The notes beneath the pieces were generated by a model that had not been told where the DNA came from, searched no databases, and was given only the letters and a program-made list of their open reading frames with translations. DNA of 64,000 bases from Pseudomonas viridiflava (lineage in GTDB: Bacteria > Pseudomonadota > Gammaproteobacteria > Pseudomonadales > Pseudomonadaceae). The translations under genes and the position numbers were made by a program. Positions 56,875-64,000 of the stretch are shown here, one piece after another (within the stretch, counting starts at the first letter, position 1; every line of letters starts with the position of its first letter). The stretch covers positions 95,627-159,626 of the forward strand of contig NZ_UTVH01000024.1 in the NCBI RefSeq assembly GCF_900585905.1, in the 5' to 3' direction.

Positions 56875-57171
56875 TCAATCAGGAAGTATTATTTTGAGTC
56901 CTCGAGCAGATTGTATGGCAACATAGTGGGCGTCTCCTAGAGCTTTTGCTAACTCAGGATCTGTTTCCTCAAACTCCTTTGAGGCAATGGCACCGATGCT
57001 TAGGTGGTGAAGCTTGGACTTGTCTTTTTCAACGCCTTCGAATACGGCCTTCACGTACTCCAATCGACGCAGGAGCGAATCATAAACCGGAAACTGTGGG
57101 CACCCATTTCGACGCTCCATAGTGAGTTGTATAGCCTTTTCAACGTATCCAAGTGGTGTTGATGGTTTCAT
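56875..57171 (-). CDS. Tsi6-like immunity protein, copy c
   Basis: The 98-residue protein is very similar to copy a: MKPSTPLGYVEKAIQLTMERRN, CPQFPVYD, LHHLSIGAIASKEFEETDPEL and GLKIILPD. Copies a and c each sit in the same local order with a toxin relic and a family B gene, so the block was duplicated. Its start is 12 bases after the stop of relic 3. Confidence 0.85.
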   Translation of the reverse strand: MKPSTPLGYVEKAIQLTMERRNGCPQFPVYDSLLRRLEYVKAVFEGVEKDKSKLHHLSIGAIASKEFEETDPELAKALGDAHYVAIQSARGLKIILPD

Positions 57172-57183
57172 GGGAAGCCTGCA

Positions 57184-57273
57184 TTAAATAGTCGGAATAG
57201 GTTCTGGCCGAAAATCTTTATAAGCAAAAACAGCAGCTCTATTAACCCTCACTTCTATCCCGCGGAAACTTTT
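57184..57273 (-). pseudogene. Orphan toxin C-terminus before Tsi6-like copy c (relic 3)
   Basis: A 29-codon frame between a TAG and a TAA reads KSFRGIEVRVNRAAVFAYKD and ends FRPEPIPTI, 12 bases before the copy c ATG. FRGIEVRVN matches FREVEVVID before copy a. Since Tsi6 immunity genes follow their toxin gene, this is the likely end of a Tse6-like or related toxin. The rest of 57172-57462 shows no gene. Confidence 0.55.
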
Positions 57274-57462
57274 CTAACAAATTTACACTATAAAAATAGA
57301 CTTACCTAAAGATATTATCTCGGTGGACAAGCAGAAAGTCACATAATCCTCATTCCTCTCATGCACCTGTCAAAAGAAATGAATTCACGACTGCCATCTA
57401 CTTGAGACTTGTCCTAGTAGCCCATCATTCAAGAATTCCAGCGGTACGTTTTTTTAAACAAA

Positions 57463-57774
57463 TCAAAGTGCCTCTTCGGGCATTTCTTGGATTATCTTGC
57501 AAGCTTTCCTATTCCTGCCATCGGTGATCTCGACATAGAACTTGCTGTAGGCTTTCGAGAAATCTTCATATTTTTGCACGTCTGTATCAGCGAATAACCG
57601 ATAGCCTGGGATGTCTCAAGGTTCGACTTTCTCCTGGACCATTTCATTTTCAGCTGCTGAAATTATCGGTTCCAGCTGTACATATAAGGCCAATGCGGAC
57701 TGATCTGTGGACTTGTAAAAATCAAGCCTCTCACGTAGATCCAAAGCGGCTTGCTTTAATAATGAGATATCCAT
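57463..57774 (-). pseudogene. Nonsense-mutated copy of family B member 2
   Basis: The sequence is nearly identical to 52654-52965 from ATG to stop (MDISLLKQAALDL, later YVEITDGRNRKACKII), but the codon CGA in EPRDIP has become TGA (near 57617). The remaining frame is intact, so the inactivation looks recent. Confidence 0.88.
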
Positions 57775-57776
57775 GT

Positions 57777-57868
57777 ACGTTCCTGGTTGTCGATTTTGAC
57801 AGTGAGTTTTCGGCTAACCACGCTTTACTGGTTAGGTCTGGCTACTGCGTCGCCTCCTCGGCTCTCGC
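57777..57868 (-). pseudogene. Decayed second copy of relic 1, cut by an IS element
   Basis: DNA before the pseudogene start aligns by eye with the end of relic 1 (52974-53060), for example ACGCAG in both and a shared AACC-GTAAAG-type run, but with stops and indels. Similarity ends at about 57868, where the IS5-family transposase sequence begins. Confidence 0.5.
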
Positions 57869-58441
57869 CTTTGTCAGCCAGTAACCAGCGACTACGCTTG
57901 CGTGGTCGCCCCGGCTTACCGGGAATTCGCACCTGATCCAGCAGCGGCTGGGCGTGAGCGATGTCGCTGGCTTGCCCCGCCGAAAGGATGAAACGTAAGG
58001 GAACACCATTGGCGTCGCAGACCATGTAAATCTTGGTAGTAACACCGCCTCGACTGCGTCCCAAGGCATGGTCTGGCGGTTCTTCAGACCCCCCTTTTTC
58101 CCGGCGCCTGAAGAGGCTCGGGTTGCACGTACCGCCGTGGAATCGATCATCCAGGTGTCCAGATCGATCAGTCCTTCCCGGTTCAGTCGAATATGCAAGC
58201 GCTCCAGTATTCGGTCGAACGTGCCGTCGTCGCGCCAGTCACGAAAACGCTGATACACCGTTGACCAAGGCCCAAAGCGCTCAGGAAGATCGCGCCACGC
58301 AGCGCTCGAGCACAGGATCCAAAGGATTCCATGCAGTACCAGGCGATCATCACTGCGTGGGCGACCCATTTTCTGCTCTGGGGAAACCAGGTCTTTGATC
58401 AATTCCCACGATGCGTCGGAGAGTTCGTAACGCATTGCCAT
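57869..58441 (-). pseudogene. Truncated IS5-family (IS427-like) transposase
   Basis: The first frame from the ATG at 58441 encodes MAMRYELSDASWELIKDLVS and the N-terminal DDE-transposase region (WMIDSTAVRA has the first Asp). It passes into a second frame at AAAAAGGGGGG, a run like the programmed frameshift site of IS427-group elements, continuing SEEPPDHALGRSRGG and then TKIYMVCDANGVP. The frame breaks off at WLLADK, so the last catalytic residue and 3' end are lost. Confidence 0.82.
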
Positions 58442-58470
58442 GCGGGCCTCCAGCCAATCATAGCGGCAAT
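57869..58470 (-). mobile_element. Remnant of an IS5-family insertion sequence
   Basis: Only the left part of the element remains: transposase start plus about 30 bases upstream. I could not identify both terminal inverted repeats or a target duplication. The 3' junction meets the immunity array exactly where relic 1-like sequence stops, so the insertion or a later deletion removed the toxin gene there. Confidence 0.7.
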
Positions 58471-58552
58471 TCTACCCGCACCGACTTTTCGTACAAAACC
58501 TAGGTCTACTCCTGGGTGCCCTCAATCCGAGATTAACCTGCGTTACGGCTGG

Positions 58553-58568
58553 TGTGACCTGCATCACT
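58553..58568. promoter_or_regulatory. CRP/Vfr-like site 1
   Basis: TGTGA-CCTGCA-TCACT fits the TGTGA-N6-TCACA consensus with one mismatch. A near-identical site lies 160 bases on. The gap 58442-58998 also holds an AGGCGTT-CTGC-AACGCCT hairpin at 58665-58682 and no gene I can support. Confidence 0.4.
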
Positions 58569-58712
58569 TTTTTTAACCCTGCCTTCGACCCACCCTCAAA
58601 ACGGCTGAAGCGTCTCACAGATGCCAAGATGCTGCAGATGAGAAAAGCACCTGTTTCGGCGGATAGGCGTTCTGCAACGCCTCGGCCCACCCTTGGTCTG
58701 CAACATAAAATT

Positions 58713-58728
58713 TGTGACCTGCTTCACT
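58713..58728. promoter_or_regulatory. CRP/Vfr-like site 2
   Basis: TGTGA-CCTGCT-TCACT, followed by TTTTT as at site 1. It lies about 270 bases before the candidate effector gene. Either a regulator site or part of a short direct repeat. Confidence 0.4.
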
Positions 58729-58998
58729 TTTTAGGCCGTCGATAGCGATTTCTTAATCGCTCTCTGGCAGCTAAAGGGCTTCAGTGATAATGCTGATCGA
58801 GATAGCAGGTCGATCAGCCAAGTAGGCTGTCTGTAATCCCCCACGTACAAGGATCCCAGTGTTTTCAGTCAAGCAAAGATGAAGCTGAAGGTAGGAAGAT
58901 TTTGCTGAAAGCAGTAATCTTCGCAACTGGATATTTGTCACCTGTGCCAACGAGTGTCGCAGCTCCATACGTGAAGAGCAGATAGCGAGGGAATACGC

Positions 58999-60030
58999 AT
59001 GAGCAATTTTTTGACACCTCCGACGTCGGCGAGCTTGCGCTGTGAGCGTAGGCAGCCGGGCTTGCTAGGGCGTGGTCAGCAGGGATTCGTGGGCGAATCG
59101 GCCATGGATTTCTACATGCAGCCAGGACAATTTGCTGGGCAGTACCCGACCGACGATTACACAGCTGCGGTTTATTTAGTGCACCAGCTTTCGTCGCGCG
59201 ACGAGCAAATGAGTCCTGAAGAATTCAAAAGTGCCGCCTTATTGCTACGTGAATTGCTGCAAAAGCTCAAGAACGCGGCGATAGTATCATTTGAAGCTCT
59301 ACAAGCTCTGCAGCAGGCTGCCGAAAAAATCCCCGAGATTGGCCCGCTTATGTTCTCTGCGGGCAACTTGCCCGGGACCATTGCCAGTGCCGCCGGAGCC
59401 GCTATGGCTGTCGCCAAGGCCAGGAAAGTATCAGATCTGCTGGATCTAACTGCTGAGCAAAAATCAAAGCTGAATACTTGGGCAAATAGTCGAGGAGCGC
59501 CAGGCGCTCAATCAGCAAGTAAAACGTTCAAAGGCGCTATCAAAATCATCTCTAAAAAGGGCCAGCTATTTTTTGAGATTCCAGTGACGGCTGTTGCTCG
59601 GCACTACAAAATACTTGGCGAGGTTGGGCAGTCAGTCGCTCATATTCCTTTAGGTGACACTCGTGCATCACTTGCCAAACGCGCGCACTTACATTCAGGT
59701 GGCGCCACCGGACGACTTAAGTTAATAACAGGCAACCCTGTAGGGATCCTTCTGGCCGTGGGACCACAGATGGCCATTGATTTATCCAATGCTACATCCC
59801 CTAAAGATTTTTACAATAGAACTGTCGCAAGCCAACCAACTAACCTAGCATCTCTAGCGGCAGGCATGGCGGGTGGAGCGGCCACCACATGGCTCTACGG
59901 CGCGGTTTTGACGACCGCAGCGCCATTAGCTTTGGTTTTAGCTGTTGGCTTCGGCCTAGGGGTTGTGGCGCAATATATAATAGTCAGCAATGGATATGAT
60001 AAATACTTCGAGGACTTAGTAAAATGGTAA
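58999..60030 (+). CDS. Candidate membrane-active T6SS effector
   Basis: The 343-residue protein starts at an ATG with AGGGA six bases upstream. The N-terminal half is soluble and helical (SPEEFKSAALLLRELLQKLK, EALQALQQAAEKIPEIG). Two glycine- and alanine-rich stretches (about 117-140 and 290-330, with GAAMAV and GMAGGAATTWLYGAVLTTA) could insert in membranes. It ends two to eight bases before a membrane-protein gene, the order effector then immunity, and vgrG follows. I know no named family. Pore-forming or membrane-disrupting activity is inference. Confidence 0.6.
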   Translation: MSNFLTPPTSASLRCERRQPGLLGRGQQGFVGESAMDFYMQPGQFAGQYPTDDYTAAVYLVHQLSSRDEQMSPEEFKSAALLLRELLQKLKNAAIVSFEALQALQQAAEKIPEIGPLMFSAGNLPGTIASAAGAAMAVAKARKVSDLLDLTAEQKSKLNTWANSRGAPGAQSASKTFKGAIKIISKKGQLFFEIPVTAVARHYKILGEVGQSVAHIPLGDTRASLAKRAHLHSGGATGRLKLITGNPVGILLAVGPQMAIDLSNATSPKDFYNRTVASQPTNLASLAAGMAGGAATTWLYGAVLTTAAPLALVLAVGFGLGVVAQYIIVSNGYDKYFEDLVKW

Positions 60031-60037
60031 AGTGCAA

Positions 60038-60769
60038 ATGATTTTAGATTTCAAGAGCATGAAGCAGGGTGCATGGATATCACTGGGCACCCTGACTTTT
60101 GGCATGATCCTAGCACTTTCGAAAATTCCATTTTTCTGGCAGGCCTATAGCTTGATTTTTATTTTAAAGCTCACCTGGTCTGCCTATTTGATGTGCGCGT
60201 GCGAGAGATTTACTTTTTATATGGCATCGGTTTTTCTATCGATTTTAGGTTTTTTTGTTCTGATGGCAGGCAGTGCCGCTTATCTTTTGGCCGCCAATAG
60301 CCTAGGTCTCGGAAACGCCGGAGCACTAATGCTAGGTCTACTACCAGCCGCCTGCGTATCATTAGTATACTTCTGTATCGCCTTCACTAAAACGTCAGTT
60401 AATCCTTTTGAATATGACGGCATCAAAGTTCAGCCCAGACCTCAGAAAGCCAAAAAATCTTCGAGTAGTTATCCTTTATTGATACTAGCTGGCGCGACGA
60501 CTTTAGCAGCTAGTTTTTTTATTAAGTCGGCAGGTTTACCTGCTGGTGGTGTCATCGGGACTTTAGTGCTAACACTCAGCTCTATATGGATATTGATTCA
60601 AATGCGTCACTCCGTTAGAGGCCTCCGCACCTTACGCATCAAACAAAAAACGATGCCCATCCCCTACACCTTCATGCAGATCGATGAAATTCGCGAAGCA
60701 CGCAGTCGTTGGTGGTTGAGCAGGCTGTTCAAGTGGGTGGCTTCCTGGCGCAAGGCGCCGGGGGCCTGA
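60038..60769 (+). CDS. Membrane protein with REAR-RWWL tail, likely immunity partner
   Basis: The 243-residue protein from ATG 60038 (GTG 60032 also possible) has about six membrane helices (for example ISLGTLTFGMILALS and FFVLMAGSAAYLLAAN). The basic tail IDEIREARSRWWLSRLFKW matches IDVLREARGRWWLGRLLKW of the protein at 47984-48700, though the membrane parts differ. It lies directly after the candidate effector and 72 bases before vgrG. An inner-membrane immunity protein is the best reading. Confidence 0.68.
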   Translation: MILDFKSMKQGAWISLGTLTFGMILALSKIPFFWQAYSLIFILKLTWSAYLMCACERFTFYMASVFLSILGFFVLMAGSAAYLLAANSLGLGNAGALMLGLLPAACVSLVYFCIAFTKTSVNPFEYDGIKVQPRPQKAKKSSSSYPLLILAGATTLAASFFIKSAGLPAGGVIGTLVLTLSSIWILIQMRHSVRGLRTLRIKQKTMPIPYTFMQIDEIREARSRWWLSRLFKWVASWRKAPGA

Positions 60770-60841
60770 TTTTTGATGATCATTACGCGCGGGCTGGCCA
60801 AGCCTGCTGGCGTGTTACCGGTTTAAGGAGTAGTTGAAGCG

Positions 60842-62689
60842 ATGGATCTTTCCTCACTGTTTACTGCGCAGAACAGGCGTCTGTTCAAGCTCACCATGGC
60901 GCTCAAAGGCGGCCAGGAGCTGTTGCTTGAGTCCTTTGCAGGAAGTGAAGGATTGTCGACTGACTTCGGATTCAATCTTGATCTGATCTCCGATGACGCC
61001 AGCGTGAAACTCAAGTCTGCCATCGGACAGCCTGCGACCATCGAGATCGAACTCGCGACCGGAGGCAGCCGTTACATCAATGGCCACGTCCTGAACTTCG
61101 GCAACAACGGCAGCGATGGCGGGATGTCTCGGTATTCAGCCTACATAGGCTCGTGGTTGAGCCTGATTGCGCAGCGGTATGACTCCCGGATTTATCAGGA
61201 CCAAACCGTAGAGCAGGTGGTCCGGAACGTTTTCGGTCGCTATGAGGGGCTCGCGAAGTACGAGTTTCGCGTTAACCGCGTGCTTAAGCCACACAGCTAC
61301 ATCACTCAGTACCGCGAAAACGACAGCCACTTCGTCATGCGGCTGCTTGAGCAAGAAGGCCTGATCTTCTATTTCGAGCACACTGTCGACAGCCACACGC
61401 TGATTATCATGGACGACTCCACGGTGCTGACGCCGCTGCCAGAGCAGCCACAAGTGCGCTTCCACACCGCGTCGGTGACCGAGAATGCTGACTCCATCAC
61501 TCAGTGGAGCTCAGCCCGGGATTTCCAGGCAGGGAAGATTTCGACGCAAACCTTCGATTACCGCCAGCCCGGTAATCGTATCCCGGTGACGATGAACAGC
61601 CTCAACCAGCAAGGGGATGTTCCAGCGTACGAAATTTTCGACTACATGGGGCAGTACACCCATGGCACGCCTGAAGATGGCGAACGTCTTGTGCGTAATC
61701 GCATCGAAGCACTGGAGCTCAAGGGCAAGACGTTTGTGGGGTTGAGCAACTGTCGGGCGATGCGTCCAGGCCATACTTTCGAATTGACTCAGCACTACGA
61801 GCATGACGCTGGCTCAGCTGAAGACAGGCAGTTCCTGATGATGAGCATTGAACATCACGGCAGCAACAACTACACCACGGGCAGTCAGGCAGGTTACGGC
61901 AACAAACTTTTTTGCGTGCGCAAAAAGATCAAATTTCGCTCGCAGATGGACCTGCTCAGTCCTGCCATTTCCGGCCCACAAACCGCCATCGTCGTCGGCC
62001 CCCCTGGCGAAGAAATCTTCACCGATGAAATGGGCCGAGTAAAGGTGCAGTTCCACTGGGACCGCTACGGCGAATTCAACGATAAAAGCTCCTGCTGGAT
62101 CCGCGTCGCCCAGTCCGGCGCCAGTGGTGGTTTTGGCAGCATCCAGATTCCTCGGGTTGGCGACGAAGTAGTTGTGGTATTCCTCGACGGCAACCCGGAT
62201 CGGCCGCTGGTCATGGGCAGTCTTTACAACAGCCAGAACACGCCGCCCTGGTCATTGCCAGCGAACAAGACGCAGAGCGGGTTTCTGACGCGGTCGATGA
62301 AGGGTGACGGCGGGACTGCCAACAGTTTCCGCTTCGAAGACAAGGCCGGAGCTGAGCAAATCAGCCTCCACGCCGAGCGCAACATGGACACCGAGATTGA
62401 GCTCGACGAGACTCACAAGGTGGGCAATAACCGTCTGGTGACGGTTGAGGGTACGCAAACCGATATCATCAAGAAAGACACAGTGTTGAACGTCCAAGAG
62501 GGTTCGTTATCGATTCAGGTCGACAACCAGTTCATCCAGATCAGTGCCAATACCAGCATTCTGTTGAAGGTTGGGGACAGCAGCATCTCGATCACGCCAG
62601 ATGGGATTCAGATCAAAAGCAGCTCGATCACTACCGAGAGTACGGGCCTCACTCAAATCACCGGTGCCCCGGTTCGGGTCAACGATTGA
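60842..62689 (+). CDS. vgrG: T6SS spike protein VgrG (TssI)
   Basis: VgrG forms the trimeric spike and carries effectors. The 615-residue protein starts MDLSSLFTAQNRRLFKLTMA and has the gp27-like part (YRENDSHFVMRLLEQEGLIFYFEH), the gp5 OB domain (DEMGRVKVQFHWDRYG, SCWIRVAQSGASGGFG) and the needle beta-helix with VGDSSISITPDGIQI. It has no large C-terminal effector extension. The genes after it are two chaperone-like genes and a PAAR-type effector, which probably loads on this spike. Confidence 0.96.
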   Translation: MDLSSLFTAQNRRLFKLTMALKGGQELLLESFAGSEGLSTDFGFNLDLISDDASVKLKSAIGQPATIEIELATGGSRYINGHVLNFGNNGSDGGMSRYSAYIGSWLSLIAQRYDSRIYQDQTVEQVVRNVFGRYEGLAKYEFRVNRVLKPHSYITQYRENDSHFVMRLLEQEGLIFYFEHTVDSHTLIIMDDSTVLTPLPEQPQVRFHTASVTENADSITQWSSARDFQAGKISTQTFDYRQPGNRIPVTMNSLNQQGDVPAYEIFDYMGQYTHGTPEDGERLVRNRIEALELKGKTFVGLSNCRAMRPGHTFELTQHYEHDAGSAEDRQFLMMSIEHHGSNNYTTGSQAGYGNKLFCVRKKIKFRSQMDLLSPAISGPQTAIVVGPPGEEIFTDEMGRVKVQFHWDRYGEFNDKSSCWIRVAQSGASGGFGSIQIPRVGDEVVVVFLDGNPDRPLVMGSLYNSQNTPPWSLPANKTQSGFLTRSMKGDGGTANSFRFEDKAGAEQISLHAERNMDTEIELDETHKVGNNRLVTVEGTQTDIIKKDTVLNVQEGSLSIQVDNQFIQISANTSILLKVGDSSISITPDGIQIKSSSITTESTGLTQITGAPVRVND

Positions 62690-62701
62690 GGGGGTGATGC
62701 C

Positions 62702-63286
62702 ATGATTCGCACCAGTATTTACGACCGCATTTCGGAGCAGCGTCTGAAAGCGGAGGCGTTGGCTCTTGAGCAGGCTGAGCAAGAAGTTGTGGAGACTGAG
62801 GCGCCTGAACCGCTCTCGTTGACGCCGCCAACGCCGCTACAAGAGGCAGCCAGCAGTTTCAATTTTGCCGGCCTTAACTTTGCTTTTCCGCAGGGCCTGG
62901 CATTCAGCGATATCAAGGCTATTGCTCACGTGAACGGCGAGCAAATTGACGTTTCGATACAGCGTCGGGCCGTGGCGGAGCAACACACCCTGGTTCAAGG
63001 CTTCGGTGTGGCGGTGGAAGAACTGCAGGCGCTTTATCCGCAATTGCGTATTATCCGTCAACGTGAAGGTGTGCTTGCGGGCAACGCGGCATTGATTACG
63101 GATTTCATATTTCGAGCTGGCCATGAAGAGCGCCACGGCCGATTGGCAGGTGCGCTGATGCCTGTGGCTGATAGCAATGAGCGCCAGTGGCTGAGCGTTT
63201 CATGCGTGATAGACCCGCAGAAGCCAGCGCTGCAAGGCTGGCTGCTGGACTTCGATGACATGCTCGCAGGCTTGGCGACGCGTTAA
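62702..63286 (+). CDS. Probable DUF1795/Eag-like adaptor protein
   Basis: The 194-residue protein has a variable N-terminus rich in Glu and Pro (about residues 1-55) and a C-terminal domain with FAFPQGLAFSDIKAIAHVNG, LVQGFGVAVEELQALYPQL, LAGNAALITDFIF and WLSVSCVID. The strand-helix order resembles DUF1795 chaperones such as EagT6, but the match is weaker than for the next gene. It lies 12 bases after vgrG. If correct, this locus would encode two adaptor-like proteins. Confidence 0.55.
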   Translation: MIRTSIYDRISEQRLKAEALALEQAEQEVVETEAPEPLSLTPPTPLQEAASSFNFAGLNFAFPQGLAFSDIKAIAHVNGEQIDVSIQRRAVAEQHTLVQGFGVAVEELQALYPQLRIIRQREGVLAGNAALITDFIFRAGHEERHGRLAGALMPVADSNERQWLSVSCVIDPQKPALQGWLLDFDDMLAGLATR

Positions 63287-63321
63287 ACAGATTCCAATTT
63301 TTTACAGGACAGAACGCAAAA

Positions 63322-63789
63322 ATGGACTATCACCTGCACGAAGGAAGTTTCACGCTGCCAGACGGTTTTCAGGACCGCACTGTGAATATGTTCGTTTTCG
63401 GCAGCACCGTGCCTGGGCCGCTCAGCATCACCCTGTCCAGGGACACCCATCTGCCTGGCGAAGACATCAACGCCTATCTCAAAAGGCAGTTGAAGTTGCT
63501 GGCGTCCAAACTACGTGGCTATACCCTGCTGGAACAGCGAGCAGCATCGCTTTCTGCTTCCCACCCGATACCCGGCGTCGAGATTGAAGCGTACTACCAG
63601 GCCGACAAGCGACCGATTTATCAGCGTCAAGCGGCCTTCATCATCGCCCCTGGGCGTGTATTGGTTTTCGCCTGCACCAGCCAGACCGATTTCACTGCCG
63701 AGCACAATCGTAACTGGACAGACATACTCGCCAGTTACGAACCTCGAAATGCGGTGGCAGACACTATCGGCGGCAGCGAACAGGAGTAG
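63322..63789 (+). CDS. Eag-type chaperone (DUF1795)
   Basis: The 155-residue protein starts MDYHLHEGSFTLPDGFQDRT, the typical DUF1795 opening, then NMFVFGSTVPGPLSITLSRD, LPGEDINAYLKRQL and ALEQRAAS-like LLEQRAASLS. Eag chaperones bind the transmembrane segments of prePAAR effectors and load them on VgrG. The effector gene starts only four bases after its stop, so the pairing is clear. Confidence 0.9.
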   Translation: MDYHLHEGSFTLPDGFQDRTVNMFVFGSTVPGPLSITLSRDTHLPGEDINAYLKRQLKLLASKLRGYTLLEQRAASLSASHPIPGVEIEAYYQADKRPIYQRQAAFIIAPGRVLVFACTSQTDFTAEHNRNWTDILASYEPRNAVADTIGGSEQE

Positions 63790-63792
63790 GTC

Positions 63793-64000
63793 ATGTTCGA
63801 GGCGGCGCGGTTACACGATGGCATCGAGCACACAGGCGCCCTGGCAGGTTTCCTGCTGGGCGCAGTCGTAGGTATCGCCCTTGTGGCCTATGTGGCAATC
63901 ACCTTTGCCACCTGTGGCGTCGGTGGCTTCCTGCTGGGCATGGCGGCCGGGCTGGCCGGCGCGGGGATCGTTGCGGCGGGAGAGTATTTAGGCAAGTTAT
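63793..64000 (+). CDS. prePAAR-type T6SS effector, N-terminal part
   Basis: The 69 residues visible start MFEAARLHDGIEHTG, matching the prePAAR pattern AARxxDxxxHxG, and then run into a glycine- and alanine-rich transmembrane region (ALAGFLLGAVVGIALVAYVA, GGFLLGMAAGLAGAGIVAAG). This is the N-terminus of Tse6-like PAAR effectors that need an Eag chaperone, which is encoded next to it. The PAAR and toxin domains lie outside the window, so the activity cannot be told. Tse6-like NADase or an Rhs-type toxin are both possible. Confidence 0.88.
   Translation, partial: MFEAARLHDGIEHTGALAGFLLGAVVGIALVAYVAITFATCGVGGFLLGMAAGLAGAGIVAAGEYLGKL

Noticed and set aside
48734..57774. CRISPR array or integron cassette array
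   Set aside because: Repeated units are diverged genes, not regular short repeats with spacers; I saw no integrase and no attC-like symmetrical sites between genes.
58771..58968. Minus-strand 65-codon frame before the candidate effector
   Set aside because: No recognisable domain or clear ribosome site; it lies in the effector upstream region. Could be real but I cannot support it.

Overview
The window is chromosomal DNA of a fluorescent Pseudomonas. Support comes from Pseudomonas-type zipA-ligA and smc genes, the xdhABC/guaD purine cluster, Pseudomonas-type REP doublets and a type VI secretion locus. The REP sequence and gene layout suggest the P. syringae side of the genus; that is inference.

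Region 1 (1-10.8 kb) is housekeeping. It holds a partial LD-carboxypeptidase, a CurA-type oxidoreductase, and a minus-strand block gntR-smc-zipA-ligA-metallopeptidase. The middle of ligA (about 3310-5230) is strikingly AT-rich while both ends have normal genus composition, so the gene looks like a mosaic.

Region 2 (10.1-23.5 kb) is a purine catabolic cluster. A FadR-type GntR regulator is followed by xanthine dehydrogenase (xdhABC), guanine deaminase, 5-hydroxyisourate hydrolase, PuuE allantoinase, OHCU decarboxylase, allantoicase, ureidoglycolate lyase, the cytochrome-fused urate oxidase PuuD and a Tsx-like nucleoside porin. Together these take guanine or xanthine through urate and allantoin to glyoxylate and urea. 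A perfect 14-bp inverted repeat lies before xdhA, and TTGTATACAA-type palindromes lie between uraH and puuE.

Region 3 (24.1-45.0 kb) is a complete minus-strand type VI secretion (T6SS) structural operon: an unknown gene, then tssB-C-E-F-G-H-J-K-L-M, tagF, a second IcmF-like protein fused to an OmpA domain, hcp and tssA.

Region 4 (45.7-64.0 kb) is the T6SS effector side. A plus-strand M48 metallopeptidase plus membrane-protein pair stands at the left. On the right are a plus-strand candidate membrane-active effector with a membrane partner, then vgrG, two DUF1795/Eag-like genes and the start of a prePAAR effector cut by the window end. Between them (48.7-57.8 kb) is a minus-strand, relatively AT-rich array of immunity-like genes: an alarmone-hydrolase-like HD protein, an ADP-ribosylglycohydrolase, Tsi6-like proteins (three intact, one truncated), a second duplicated small family, a SUKH-like protein and several unknowns. 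Between these genes I find short open frames with no start that end immediately before an immunity gene. I read them as C-terminal ends of lost toxins. One ends in an ATGA overlap with the next gene. A truncated IS5-family element closes the array. The array therefore reads as a store of orphan immunity genes left after toxin modules were displaced. This is the most interesting part of the window.
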